Positions 1 to 8,739 of a stretch of DNA of 64,000 nt are shown here, in pieces. This stretch comes from Pseudofrankia inefficax (lineage in GTDB: Bacteria; Actinomycetota; Actinomycetes; Frankiales; Frankiaceae), in the NCBI RefSeq assembly GCF_000166135.1, contig NC_014666.1, positions 6,386,001-6,450,000 on the forward strand, written 5' to 3'. Position 1 is the first letter of the stretch; each line of letters begins with the position of its first letter. A model generated the notes under the pieces. It had not been told where the DNA came from. It ran no database searches and was given only the letters and a program-made list of their open reading frames with translations. The position numbers and the translations under genes were made by a program.

Positions 1-907
1 TGAAGCTACCGGCAAAAAGCGGGGTCAGCTGAAGGCTCGGCTTCTGAACGGCGGCCACGGAGGCCGTCGCCGGTGCCGAGGTCACCCACTGGCCGCCCGG
101 GAGCCGGCCGCTGGCGACGGCGCTGACGTAGATCGCTCCTCGGTCGAAGTCCGCGGGAGTCGAGGTTGTCTGCAGGGCGCAGGTCATCGACTGACCGGGC
201 GCGAGTACCTGCGCCGGGCAGGTGGCCGCGGGGCCGGGCCGGCTCGTCTCCAGGATGGAGACCTCGCTCAGCGGCGCGGCGCCGGTGTTGGTCACGACGA
301 AGGTGAAGCTCAGTGGAGTGCCGCTGGCGCTGAAAGAGGGCTGATCCGCCGAGCCAGTGATGCTGAGCGAGCCGGGCAGCGCGGTGGACGTGAGGCTGTG
401 CGCCGGGTCGGAGGTCACCGGAGGGCCGGACGGCGGCGTGCCGTTCGCGACCGCGGTGTTCACGACCCGTCCGCGGTCGACGTCCGCCTGGGTCGTCACG
501 TAGGTGGCGGCGCAGGTGGTGGTCGCCCCCGGGACCAGTTCCGCGGCCGTGCAGGTCACCGGCGACACGCCCGCGAGCGCGTCGTGGACGACGACGTTCG
601 TGAGCGGGGTGTCGCCGCTGTTCGTCACCAGGTAGGAGAAGTCGAGCGTCTGCCCGGCGCCGGAGAACGAGCCCGGGGCCGCGGAGGTGGCGACCGTGAT
701 CGCGGGAGTCAGCGTCGCCGCGGCGAGTGGGAGTCTGCCGGAAGCGGACGGATCGCCGGCAGCGGGCCTCGCGACGGCCATCGCCGGCGCCGCCGTCGCA
801 GTCAACACGGTCAGCGCGACCACGGCCGCGACGAGCCAGGCCATTGGGCCCGCGGATCCGGCTGATGCGAGCAGCCGCTCGCGGCGCCCCGCTGGACGTC
901 TCGACAT
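1..907 (-). CDS. Secreted DUF7507/DUF11-type repeat protein, partial
   Basis: The reading frame is open from an ATG at 907 (preceded by GAGGAG) to the left edge, giving at least 302 residues with no stop, so the C-terminus lies outside the window. The N-terminus is an Arg-rich stretch, a hydrophobic segment (about residues 22-42) and an Ala-x-Ala signal-peptidase site. Two Ig-like repeats follow, each with the pattern VTNSG/VTNTG ... PLT/PLS ... TC ... L.PG ... TC ... T.AD.DRG ... N/S.A.A, diagnostic of the DUF11/DUF7507 family of surface proteins. Each repeat carries two Cys that could form a disulfide. Likely an exported, cell-wall or matrix protein; no enzymatic domain is visible. A different frame across the same DNA is also long, but its Arg-rich product is a GC artefact. 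Confidence 0.8.
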   Translation of the reverse strand, partial: MSRRPAGRRERLLASAGSAGPMAWLVAAVVALTVLTATAAPAMAVARPAAGDPSASGRLPLAAATLTPAITVATSAAPGSFSGAGQTLDFSYLVTNSGDTPLTNVVVHDALAGVSPVTCTAAELVPGATTTCAATYVTTQADVDRGRVVNTAVANGTPPSGPPVTSDPAHSLTSTALPGSLSITGSADQPSFSASGTPLSFTFVVTNTGAAPLSEVSILETSRPGPAATCPAQVLAPGQSMTCALQTTSTPADFDRGAIYVSAVASGRLPGGQWVTSAPATASVAAVQKPSLQLTPLFAGSF

Positions 908-1160
908 GCTCGCTCCTCGGCGTGGCCACCCGCCGAGACCCGAGACTCTGGCGGGCCGGCGGCAGACGTTGATGGACCGGCACAGCGCGGTCCCACGTCC
1001 CAGCCAGGTCCGGGACGCCCGGCGAGGATTACACAGAGTGATCGAAGATCGGCGGAGCTCGTACGCGGCGAGTCGGGTCTCGGGCCGAGCCCTCGGAAGC
1101 GGCGGCTGACGTCCGCCACACCCGTGCGCGGACGCGGACCGAGCCGCGGAGATCGGCGCG

Positions 1161-1295
1161 CTACGGCGATTTCGTCGCGACGACGACCGTCAGCACCTGG
1201 GAGCGCGATCTCCGCAACCTTTTCGCCCTGGGCTGGCCGAGCAGGAAGTTCGCGGGCCGCAGGGTGAATTCCGGGGCCCTCGACAGCGCGTAGAC
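1161..1295 (-). pseudogene. Possible C-terminal fragment of a methyltransferase-like gene
   Basis: On the minus strand an open stretch ends in LTVVVATKSP and a stop at 1161-1163. It has no start codon and abuts the decayed IS6 transposase. The ending resembles the last beta strands of class I SAM methyltransferases, but the stretch is only about 44 residues, so the assignment is weak. It may be a host gene cut by the insertion sequence. The rest of 908-1296 shows no gene. Confidence 0.25.
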
Positions 1296-1296
1296 C

Positions 1297-1698
1297 CTAC
1301 GGTCGGTCAATCCGTGGCCGCAGCCGTGCCTTCAGCCGGCCGTGATCGGCTTCGATCAGTTGTTCGCGTACCGGGCGTCCACGTGATGGGCAGCGGGCAG
1401 CTGCTCGTCGAGGACCCGTGGGTAGGCCGCGGCCCGGTCGGTGGTCACCTCGACCGGCCGGGCTGTGGCGGCACGGCCGGGCCACGTCGATCAGCAACGG
1501 CGTGAACCGTGCCACCCACCTGTAGACACTGACGTGATCGACCACGATGCCGCGCTCGGCCAGCAGCTCCTCCACGTCTCGGTAGGACAGGCCGAAGCGC
1601 AGGTACCACCCGACTGCCAGCACGATCACTTCCGCAGGGAACCGGAACCCCGCGAACTCGGAGGCCGGAACCACGGGACGGACACGCCGACGATGCAC
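1297..1698 (-). pseudogene. IS6-family transposase remnant (internally deleted, frameshifted)
   Basis: The N-terminal 75 codons match IS6/IS26-type transposases: PAEVIVLAVGWYLRFGLSYR, DVEELLAERGI, VDHVSVYRWV and FTPLLIDVARP. The text then jumps into another frame that reads EVTTDRAAAYPRVLDE and HHVDARYANN, the region just before the third catalytic residue, and returns to the first frame as IEADHGRLKARLRP. The central DDE segment with the first two catalytic Asp residues is missing (about 65 codons), and the two frame changes kill the product. The 3' end is also lost after RLRP. The element cannot transpose. It lies 150 bp from tRNA-Arg; terminal inverted repeats could not be recognised. Confidence 0.8.
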
Positions 1699-1849
1699 CG
1701 GCCGATCATGCCCGAGCGGCTAGCCGGATCACGGCGCCCCGCCAACACAACAGGGCCACCTCCGACCGCGACCCATACACATCAGAACGATCTTCGCAAC
1801 CGTACGCACAGGCATGGCGACGGTACGCAGGTTCGCACCTTGCCTGGAT

Positions 1850-1925
1850 TGGCGCGCCCGGCAGGGATCGAACCTGCGACCCAGTGCTTAGAAGGCACTC
1901 GCTCTATCCGCTGAGCTACGGGCGC
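1850..1925 (-). tRNA. tRNA-Arg (anticodon UCU)
   Basis: Reading the minus strand from 1925, the sequence folds as a complete cloverleaf: acceptor GCGCCCG pairing with CGGGCGC, D-arm GCTC/GAGC, anticodon stem AGTGC/GCACT with loop CTTCTAA (anticodon TCT), T-arm with GTTCGATC, and an encoded CCA (plus-strand TGG at 1850-1852). It decodes AGA and AGG, rare codons in this genome. No duplicated 3' end, as expected for an integrated element, is visible nearby. Confidence 0.97.
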
Positions 1926-2185
1926 TCATGTTCCATTGTGCGGCCTCGTGTTCGCCACACCGTGGGACGAGACGGCCCGCGTCCGCGCCAGTCCGGAATG
2001 TCGGATCGCCCGGGGCGATCCACGGTGGCTGGCGGGAGTCGGAGAGCGCTCAGAACAGGTGCTTCCGGCGTCCTCCTGCGGGCCGCGCCCATGATGCCCG
2101 GACAGAGGCCCCGGCGCCACAGGCTAAAGGTCCCGACGCGCGACCCCGCTTGACCTGAGTTCGATCACTCTAGCGGTGCCGTCGT

Positions 2186-2229
2186 CTGTCCCGGGACCGG
2201 GCGCGCTCGGAGCGCCCGGTCCCGGACAG
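2186..2229. terminator. Strong hairpin downstream of aldo/keto reductase
   Basis: CTGTCC(C)GGGACCGGGCGC pairs with GCGCCCGGTCCCGGACAG over 18 base pairs with one bulged C and a 7-nt loop. It lies about 45 bp past the stop of the minus-strand reductase. There is no U-tract, as is common for actinobacterial terminators. Confidence 0.7.
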
Positions 2230-2275
2230 GCGGACCACAGCCGAGTCACCAGCCGCCGAGGCTGGCCTGGCTAGG

Positions 2276-3157
2276 TCAGCGGCCGGCGGCCTCGAGGGTC
2301 TCGAACTCCTCGTCGGTGAGCGTGATCTCCGCGGCGGCGACGTTCTCCTCGAGGTGGGAGACCGACTTGGTGCCCGGGATCGGAAGCATCACCGGCGAGC
2401 GGCGCAGCAGCCAGGCAAGCGCGAGCTGCGCCGGCGTCGCGCCGTGTGAGGAGGACGCCGCGTCGAGCGGGCCGCCTGGGCGGGCGAGAGAGCCGGTGCC
2501 GACCGGGAACCACGGGATGAAGCCCAGGCCCTCGCGCTCCGCGTACTCCAGCACGTCCTCGGAGGCACGGTCCGCGAGGTTGTACCGGTTCTGCACGCTG
2601 ACGACGTCGACGATCGACCGGGCCTGCTCCAGCTGGTCGACGGTGACCTCGGACAGGCCGATGTGGCGGATCTTGCCCTCTTCCTGCAGCTTCTTCAGCT
2701 CGCCCAGCGACTCCTCGACCGGGGTGCGCGGATCGATCCGGTGGAGCTGGAACAGGTCGATCCGCTCCACCTTCAGCCGCCGCAGCGACATCTCGACCTC
2801 CTGGCGGAGGTACGCGCCGCGGGCGAGCGGAACCCAGACCGACGGCCCGGTCCGGAGGAGGCCGGCCTTCGTCGCGATCACCAGGTCTTCCGGGTACGGG
2901 TGCAGCGCCTTGGCGATCAGTTCCTCGCTGACGTACGGACCGTAGGAGTCCGCCGTGTCGATGAAGTTGACGCCAAGCTCGACAGACCGCCGCAGCACCT
3001 GGACCGCGCCGTCCGGGTCCGCGGGCGGCCCCCACACCCCCGGCCCCGTGATCTGCATCGCGCCGTAGCCAAGCCGGTTCACGGTCAGGTCGCCGCCGAG
3101 CCGGAAGGTCCCGCTGGCGATGGCCGACGGCTGTGACGTGCTCGTCGCACTCGACAT
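2276..3157 (-). CDS. Aldo/keto reductase
   Basis: The 293-residue protein has the full length of a single-domain (alpha/beta)8 aldo/keto reductase, which reduces aldehydes or ketones with NADPH in the cytosol. The catalytic tetrad is visible: Asp67 in NFIDTAD, Tyr72 in SYG, Lys97 in IATKAG and His139 in FQLHRID. The C-terminal cofactor segment [14 protein letters not shown] carries the usual phosphate-binding Lys-Ser. The ATG at 3157 follows GAGGGGACGAAC. The closest type is the oxidoreductase group that includes YajO-like and mycobacterial AKRs; the substrate cannot be inferred. It stands alone, followed by a strong hairpin, and is divergent from ssb. Confidence 0.93.
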   Translation of the reverse strand: MSSATSTSQPSAIASGTFRLGGDLTVNRLGYGAMQITGPGVWGPPADPDGAVQVLRRSVELGVNFIDTADSYGPYVSEELIAKALHPYPEDLVIATKAGLLRTGPSVWVPLARGAYLRQEVEMSLRRLKVERIDLFQLHRIDPRTPVEESLGELKKLQEEGKIRHIGLSEVTVDQLEQARSIVDVVSVQNRYNLADRASEDVLEYAEREGLGFIPWFPVGTGSLARPGGPLDAASSSHGATPAQLALAWLLRRSPVMLPIPGTKSVSHLEENVAAAEITLTDEEFETLEAAGR

Positions 3158-3497
3158 GTTCGTCCCCTCACTGGTCAGACAGGGCTCGCACTCCGCCGGG
3201 TCCCCGCCCCGGCCCGTGCGGGCGCGGCGTCGCGCAGGCCCACGCCGCGGGGGCTACGCCGACCACCGATCGCTGGCAACCGCGGCTCCGGGGTCAGTGT
3301 TCCCAGCTCGACCGGATCGTGCTCGCCGACCCGGCCGAGCTGTGGACAGATCGGCGTCGTCCACAGCCGGCACCGGCCCTCTTCCCTCGCCTTCCGCGAA
3401 CAGCCACTCTGGCGGCGCGCCGGGGGCCCACGCTCCCCCGGCGCGACCACCCCTCGCGCACCAGTCCCCAGCGAACCCCGTGTCCCGGGAGGTCGGC
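3158..3497. other. Intergenic region, 340 bp, between divergent AKR and ssb
   Basis: This stretch should carry the promoters of both divergent genes. A plus-strand frame runs in phase into ssb from 3120, but its residues are Arg/Pro-rich and unlike any SSB N-terminus, so it is taken as non-coding. No clear operator was recognised. Confidence 0.4.
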
Positions 3498-4094
3498 ATG
3501 CTCGACGCGAACATCACCCTGGTCGGCAACCTCATCGACAACCCCAACCTGAGGATCACCCCGACGGGCGCCTACGTGTGCTCGTTCCGGATCGCCTCGA
3601 CGGCCCGCCGGTACGACCGCGCGCAGGACCGTTGGATCGACAGCGCCCCGCTGTTCATCGACATCATCTGCTGGCGCCGGCTCGCCGAGCACGTCGCCGC
3701 CAGCCTCGGCAAGGGCGACCGCGCGCTGGTGTCCGGCCGGCTCCAGCAGAACGAGTTCCAGACCCTCCAGGGCGAGCGACGCCGTCGTTACGAGATCTAC
3801 GCGGAGGCGGTCGGCCTGGAGCTCACCTGGCATCCGGCCCGGATCAACCGCGCCGTCCGTGGCGACGGGACCATGACGGTCCAGACCGGCCGGGCGGACG
3901 CCACCCCGGCGCCCGGTGGCCCGCCGGACGCCGTCACCCAGGACAGCTCGGCCGAGCTCGCGGACGTGTCCTGGGCCGACGGGGACATTGCGGCGGAGGT
4001 CGACGACGGGCTCCCGTCGGTCCCCGACCTCGACGAGGCGGCCGGGGAGGTCGCCGCTGGCTGGGCGGCCGTCGGCGAGGACGACCAGCCATGA
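3498..4094 (+). CDS. ssb: Single-stranded DNA-binding protein (SsbB-like paralogue)
   Basis: The ATG at 3498 follows GGGAGGT and opens a typical SSB OB-fold: ITLVGNLIDNPNLRITPTG, then SFRIASTARRYD, IDIICWRRLAEH and KGDRALVSGRLQQNEF, within residues 1-110. SSB binds single-stranded DNA as a tetramer in replication, repair or uptake. The 198-residue chain has a long acidic C-terminal tail but lacks the DDDIPF-type tip of the main replicative SSB (it ends GEDDQP). That suggests the secondary actinobacterial paralogue (SsbB type, linked to sporulation or competence in Streptomyces; established knowledge). Its stop overlaps the start of the downstream membrane glycosyltransferase by 4 bp (ATGA), an unusual partnership. 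Confidence 0.92.
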   Translation: MLDANITLVGNLIDNPNLRITPTGAYVCSFRIASTARRYDRAQDRWIDSAPLFIDIICWRRLAEHVAASLGKGDRALVSGRLQQNEFQTLQGERRRRYEIYAEAVGLELTWHPARINRAVRGDGTMTVQTGRADATPAPGGPPDAVTQDSSAELADVSWADGDIAAEVDDGLPSVPDLDEAAGEVAAGWAAVGEDDQP

Positions 4095-6451
4095 CGGGCA
4101 CGCTCCTGACGGCCGGCGCCCGACCCATCCGTGGGTCGGCGCGCCGGCCGCCAGGCCTCGGAGTTGGCGCCCGCCAGCGCTCCGATGGCGAGAAACCACC
4201 GTCGGCCCAGCCTCGCCCGGCGCAGGGGCTGTCCGCCTGGGCGGATACGCTCACGCTGGTGGAGAGCGTGCGGGATGACCGGGAAGGGCAGGCCGCGGCG
4301 GCCGCCGTCCCGGGGCAGATCGTGACTCTGCCCGCCGAACGAGACGGCGAGGCAGCCGAGCCCGCCATCGACGACGCCGTCGACGGTCCCCGCGGCGCCG
4401 CCGTCGAGCAGACCCCGGACACTCCTCCGAGTCCTGCCGGCCGACGGCGACTCGTGGCCATCATCGGCGGCCGGGTGCGAGCCGTGAGCCCGACCGGCTG
4501 GTACGTCGCGGCTTTGGCCGTGGTCGCGGCCGGGATCGCGCTGCTGGTCAAGTACCTGCTGTTCCCGCACCTGTCGATCAACAACGACGAGGCCCTGTAC
4601 CGCCTGCAGGCGCAGACGTTGGCCTCCGGGCACCTGTTCCCGCGGGCCGGAACGCCGGCCGGGTCGTTCGCGCCCTGGCTAGCCAAGGGCGTGCACGGCC
4701 ACTACGTCCTCAAGTACACCCCCTTCGTACCAGCGCTTTTCGCGCTCAGCCTGCTGGCGACCGGTGGCTTCGGCACCGGGCTCGCCGTGATGGCCGCGCT
4801 GGCCGTCGTGGTCACCTACCGGCTCGGGCTGGCGCTGTTCGACGATCGACGGGTGGCGGCGGTGGCCGCCACGCTGTTCACCACGTCACCGTTGGTCGTG
4901 CTGCTCGACGGCATGCTGCTCGCGTACCTGCCGGTCCTGGTGATGATCGAGCTGGCCGTTCTCGGCCTGCTGCGTGGCGTGGCCGCGGCCCGGGCACCGG
5001 CGACGCGGCGCGGCTGGCGGGACCGGCGCGGCTGGGCGCTGGTCGGCGCGGGGCTGGCGGCCGGCATCGCGGCCGCGGTACGGCCCTTCGACGTGCTGAC
5101 CCTGCTGGCCCCGCTGGCGGTGTGGGCCGTCGTGACCGCCCGCGGCGGGCGATGGTGGCTGGCCGGCCGGGCGGGCATCGGCCTCGCGGTGCCGGCGGCG
5201 CTGTTGCTCGCCTTCGACGCGGCCGCGACCGGATCGCCCTTCCAGCTGCCGTTCACCTACCTCGAGTCCGAAGACAAGATGGGCTTCGGGGTACGCCGGC
5301 TCTACCCGACGGACCGGGCACACCACTTCACCCTGCTCGACGGCCTGTCGTCGGTCGGCCTGCACCTGTTCCTGCTGGGCGGGTGGGCCTGCGGCGGCGT
5401 GGTGCTGCTGGGCTGCGCGATCGGTGCGCTCGCCCGGCGCCGGATCGGCGGTGCCGGGGTCATGCTCGGCATCGGCGCGCTGGTCTTCCTGGCCGGATAC
5501 GTCGCCTTCTGGGGCGCCTGGAACGCGGCCTTCCTGTGGGGCGGCATCCGTTTTCTGGGACCGTTCTACGTGCTGCCGGTGCTGGCCGTCCTGGTCCAGC
5601 TGGGCGCTCGGGGGCTGGTGGACCTCGCGGCCTGGCGGCCCAGGCTCGGCGGCGCGGCGGTCACCGTCATCGCGGGACTGACCTGCCTGGTCCTGGCGAC
5701 CGCGGTCCCGGCCAACGCGACGCTGACCCGGCATGACCGCGACCTCGACCGGATCGTCGACGCGCTACCGGGCCGCGCGGTGATCTTCCTGTCGGTCGAC
5801 CCGATCTATCTGATGCACCCGACCTCGCTGGCCGCCAACCCACCGGGCCTCGACGGGCGCATGTTGTGGGCGGTGACGCGCGGCGGCGGTCCCGACGAGG
5901 CGGTGCTCGCCAGATACGCCGGCCGGCCGGCGTATCTGTTGCGCATCCCGGCCGCGTACAACCGGACCCCGGACTCGCCAGCCGGCGCGCGGCTCGAACG
6001 CCTGGCCAACCAGGTCGGTGCCGAGGTGACGCTGGACGTGACCATCGACCCGTCGCGCGACCCGGCGAAGGCCGCCCGGCTGGTACTCACCACCGACGCC
6101 GGCGACGTCTCCTACCCGATCGACCCGACCCGGCCGGTCCACGCCCAGCTGGTCATCACCGCGCACGGAACGACGCTGCGCGGCCTGACGGCCTCGACCG
6201 GTCTGCGGGGCACGCCACGGTGGCTGCACCACAGGAAGGCGCCCGCCGCCAGCAAGGTCGGTACCCGCACGGTCGGGCTGGCCCTCTACACGACCCCCAC
6301 CGCGTCCGGGAAGGAGCAGTGGGTCGACCGGGAACTGGCACCGACCGTCGTCGGCCGGGACGGCCAGGTCGCCGTCCTGGCCTCCACAGGTCAGGTCAGT
6401 GCCACGCCCGACCCGGCCGCCCCCCCGATCCATCTGGCCGCGGCACACTGA
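4091..6451 (+). CDS. GT39-like membrane glycosyltransferase
   Basis: The 786-residue protein starts at the ATG overlapping the ssb stop. Residues 1-130 are low-complexity and probably disordered; about ten hydrophobic segments follow from residue 137 (for example GWYVAALAVVAAGIALLVKY). The first extracytoplasmic loop contains NNDEALYRLQAQTL; the Asp-Glu pair is the catalytic motif of GT-C fold dolichyl/polyprenyl-phosphate sugar transferases (PF13231/GT39). The last 200 residues are soluble and probably face outside. Likely role: transfer of a sugar from a polyprenyl-phosphate donor to a wall polymer or protein. The true start may be downstream, because the N-terminal 130 residues are not conserved-looking. 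Confidence 0.82.
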   Translation: MTGTLLTAGARPIRGSARRPPGLGVGARQRSDGEKPPSAQPRPAQGLSAWADTLTLVESVRDDREGQAAAAAVPGQIVTLPAERDGEAAEPAIDDAVDGPRGAAVEQTPDTPPSPAGRRRLVAIIGGRVRAVSPTGWYVAALAVVAAGIALLVKYLLFPHLSINNDEALYRLQAQTLASGHLFPRAGTPAGSFAPWLAKGVHGHYVLKYTPFVPALFALSLLATGGFGTGLAVMAALAVVVTYRLGLALFDDRRVAAVAATLFTTSPLVVLLDGMLLAYLPVLVMIELAVLGLLRGVAAARAPATRRGWRDRRGWALVGAGLAAGIAAAVRPFDVLTLLAPLAVWAVVTARGGRWWLAGRAGIGLAVPAALLLAFDAAATGSPFQLPFTYLESEDKMGFGVRRLYPTDRAHHFTLLDGLSSVGLHLFLLGGWACGGVVLLGCAIGALARRRIGGAGVMLGIGALVFLAGYVAFWGAWNAAFLWGGIRFLGPFYVLPVLAVLVQLGARGLVDLAAWRPRLGGAAVTVIAGLTCLVLATAVPANATLTRHDRDLDRIVDALPGRAVIFLSVDPIYLMHPTSLAANPPGLDGRMLWAVTRGGGPDEAVLARYAGRPAYLLRIPAAYNRTPDSPAGARLERLANQVGAEVTLDVTIDPSRDPAKAARLVLTTDAGDVSYPIDPTRPVHAQLVITAHGTTLRGLTASTGLRGTPRWLHHRKAPAASKVGTRTVGLALYTTPTASGKEQWVDRELAPTVVGRDGQVAVLASTGQVSATPDPAAPPIHLAAAH

Positions 6452-6601
6452 CGAGCACGCTGACCGGCCCTGCCACGGCGATGCAGCTGGGATGACCCAG
6501 CTCTGCAACGGCGGTGCCGCTGGGGTGGCCGCGGCCACCTGGCCGCCCGGCCCGGTTCGGGCCCGGCGGACCGAGGGCGGCCGCGGCGAGGAAGAGCGGA
6601 G

Positions 6602-7138
6602 CTAGCCGAGAAGGGCTTCGAGGTCCGGGCGGATCTCGTCCGGGGTCACCGACGGCTCGTAGCGCCGGATGACCTCACCGTCGGTGCCGACGAGGAACTT
6701 GGTGAAGTTCCACTTGATCTGGTCCGTACCGATCCGATCCGGAAAGGTCGTCGAGATGAAGTCGTAGAAGCCGCCGAACTGCGGCCCGAAGTCGCCGGGG
6801 GCCTCGGCCCGCAGATAGCCGTACAGCGGCGCGGCGTCGGAGCCGTTCACGTCGACCTTGCTGAACACCGGGAAGGTGACGTCGTACGTGGTCCGGCAGA
6901 AGTCCTGGATCTCCGCGTCGGTGCCCGGCTCCTGCTCCAGGAACTGGTTGCAGGGGAAGCCGAGGATCTCCAGGCCCTTGCCCTGCAGGTCCTGGTACAG
7001 GGACTGGAGGCCCTCGTACTGCGGCGTGAGGCCGCACTTGCTGGCGACGTTGACGATGAGCAGGGCCTTGCCGGCGTAGTCGCCAAGCGAACGGGTTCCA
7101 CCGTCGGCGGTGGCGACCGTGTAGTCGTAGACACTCAT
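6602..7138 (-). CDS. Glutathione peroxidase family thiol peroxidase
   Basis: The 178-residue protein matches the GPx fold. Peroxidatic Cys35 lies in NVASKCGLTPQY, Gln65 in GFPCNQFLEQEPG, and Trp143-Asn144 in IKWNFTKFLV. Cys replaces selenocysteine. A further Cys81 (DFCRTT) sits where thioredoxin-dependent members have the resolving Cys, so reduction by thioredoxin is likelier than by glutathione, which actinobacteria lack (established knowledge). The start is set at MSVYDYTV, the usual N-terminus; an in-phase upstream extension overlaps the neighbouring thioesterase and looks spurious. It removes hydrogen and organic peroxides in the cytosol. Confidence 0.94.
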   Translation of the reverse strand: MSVYDYTVATADGGTRSLGDYAGKALLIVNVASKCGLTPQYEGLQSLYQDLQGKGLEILGFPCNQFLEQEPGTDAEIQDFCRTTYDVTFPVFSKVDVNGSDAAPLYGYLRAEAPGDFGPQFGGFYDFISTTFPDRIGTDQIKWNFTKFLVGTDGEVIRRYEPSVTPDEIRPDLEALLG

Positions 7139-7215
7139 GATGCGGTCCGACACTCCCGAAAGGTCCGAATACTGACAGTCCTGACGTCCAACACGAAACG
7201 CCGACTTGCCTCTCG

Positions 7216-7686
7216 TCAATTCCCGCCGCGGAAGGCCATTTTTTCCAGCAGCGCCCGGCGGTCCGGTGGGACCGGGGTCGTCGAGCCCTCGACCCGGTGG
7301 ACCAGGACCGCGTCGGCCAGCCCGAGGCACCGGCCGTCGCGGAACAGCCCGGCGTAGTAGATCACCGACGACCGACCGATCGGGCCGATGGCGACACCGA
7401 CCTGGAAGGTGCCCGGGTAGTGCGCCTCGGCGAGGTAGTCGACCTTGGACTGGGCGACCAGGAAATGGAACGGTCCGGCCTTCGCCGAGCCGTGGAGGCT
7501 GAACAGGCCGAGCAGTTCGTTGTTGAACGTCGCCCGGGCGTCCTCGTAGTACGAGACGACCGCGACGTTGTTGATGTGGCCCAGGTTGTCCACGTCGGCG
7601 AACCGGGCGCGGATCTCATGCACCCACGGGTACCGCGCCAACTCCCTGCGTTCAGGGTCCGGCGTCATCCGCACCGGTGTCTCCAC
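7216..7686 (-). CDS. Acyl-CoA thioesterase, 4HBT hotdog family
   Basis: The 156-residue single hotdog domain has the YbgC/4-hydroxybenzoyl-CoA thioesterase motif: RFADVDNLGHINN, with the catalytic Asp at 31 or 33 and the conserved GHINN turn, followed by YYEDAR. It hydrolyses the thioester of an acyl-CoA. The start is GTG at 7686 with GAGGAG six bases upstream. It is in the same orientation as, and 78 bp before, the peroxidase gene, and just after the LLM oxidoreductase, so the three may be co-transcribed. The acyl chain is unknown. Confidence 0.9.
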   Translation of the reverse strand: METPVRMTPDPERRELARYPWVHEIRARFADVDNLGHINNVAVVSYYEDARATFNNELLGLFSLHGSAKAGPFHFLVAQSKVDYLAEAHYPGTFQVGVAIGPIGRSSVIYYAGLFRDGRCLGLADAVLVHRVEGSTTPVPPDRRALLEKMAFRGGN

Positions 7687-7722
7687 ACCTGCTCCTCTGA
7701 CTCGGAGGTTCGTCTGAACGAG

Positions 7723-8739
7723 TCAGACCGCGGCGGTGACCGCGGCGAGAAGCTCCGACCACAGCGCAGGCTCGGCGTCGTAGCCGCTGTAGAACGTCAG
7801 GCGCTCGTAGACCTTGCCGACCTTCGCGACGAGCTTCGGCCCGACCTCGGCGGGAGTGCCGACGACGGAGAACTCGTGCAGCATCTCGTCGGTGATCACG
7901 TCCGCCATGTCGTCCCAGCGGCCCTGCTTGGACAGCGTGTTGAGCTCGTCCTGGGCCTCGCCCCAGCCGTGCAGCTCGAGAACCTGGCGGTAGGCGGGCG
8001 TCGAGCCGTAGAAGGCGATCCGGGCCTTGGTGCCCTGGATGGCGGCGGCCAGTTCCTCCTCGGTGCGCCCGATGGTGACGAACGAGGGGCCGTTGATGAC
8101 GAAGCCGTCCAGGCCGTCCTTGCCGGCCTTCGCCCGGCCGCGCAGCAGAGCGGGGACGGTCACCTGCTCCAGGTACCGCATGGTGGTGAACGGATGGACG
8201 AAGAAGCCGTCCGCGACCTCGCCCGCGACCTCGGTCATCTTCTCGCCCACGGCGGCGAGGAAGACCGGCGGCGGTCCATACTCGTGCGGCTCGGGGGTGA
8301 AGAACGGCGTCATCAGGGTGTGGGAGTAGAAGTCACCGCGGAAGTCGAGCTTGACGCCCTCGTGCCAGGTGGCCCAGATCGCCCTGGTGGCCAGGATGAG
8401 CTCCCGCATCCGGGCCGCGGGGGCTGACCAGGGCATCGAGAAGCGCCGCTCGATGTGCGGCTTGATCTGGGAGCCCAGGCCCAGGACGAACCGGCCTTCG
8501 GCGTAGCGGGCCAGGTCGTAGCTCGTCGAGGCGAGTGTCATCGGGGAGCGCGCGAACCCGATCGCGATGGCGGTGCCGATGGTGATCGACTCGGTGGCCA
8601 TCGCGGCCTGCAGGCACTGCAGGAACGGGTCGTGCTTCGTCTCGGACGTCCAGCCCCCGGCGTAGCCGTCGCTCTCGATCTTCGCGGCCGCCGTCCGCGT
8701 GGCGCCGATGTCGTCGGACAGGCTCGCGTCGATCTTCAT
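7723..8739 (-). CDS. LLM-class F420-dependent oxidoreductase (TIGR03617-like)
   Basis: The 338-residue protein begins MKIDASLSDD, preceded by GGAGGAAACCGG, and has the luciferase-like TIM barrel pattern: YAGGWTSETKHDPFLQ, TIGTAIAIGFARSP, LGLGSQIKPHIERRFSMPW, the hallmark beta strand and insertion of actinobacterial F420-dependent reductases. The C-terminal EFSVVGTPAEVGPKLVAKVG is typical too. It uses reduced F420 or FMN to reduce an unknown substrate. An in-phase ATG 11 codons upstream lacks a ribosome site and is rejected. Presence of an F420 enzyme fits the actinobacterial assignment. Confidence 0.9.
   Translation of the reverse strand: MKIDASLSDDIGATRTAAAKIESDGYAGGWTSETKHDPFLQCLQAAMATESITIGTAIAIGFARSPMTLASTSYDLARYAEGRFVLGLGSQIKPHIERRFSMPWSAPAARMRELILATRAIWATWHEGVKLDFRGDFYSHTLMTPFFTPEPHEYGPPPVFLAAVGEKMTEVAGEVADGFFVHPFTTMRYLEQVTVPALLRGRAKAGKDGLDGFVINGPSFVTIGRTEEELAAAIQGTKARIAFYGSTPAYRQVLELHGWGEAQDELNTLSKQGRWDDMADVITDEMLHEFSVVGTPAEVGPKLVAKVGKVYERLTFYSGYDAEPALWSELLAAVTAAV

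Noticed and set aside
6-983. Long minus-strand reading frame of about 325 codons
   Set aside because: Its Arg/Gly/Asp-rich translation lacks any protein pattern, while another minus frame from 907 gives a signal peptide and two Ig-like repeats.
1850-1925. tRNA-Arg as an attachment site of an integrated element
   Set aside because: No second copy of the tRNA 3' end and no integrase was found in the window.
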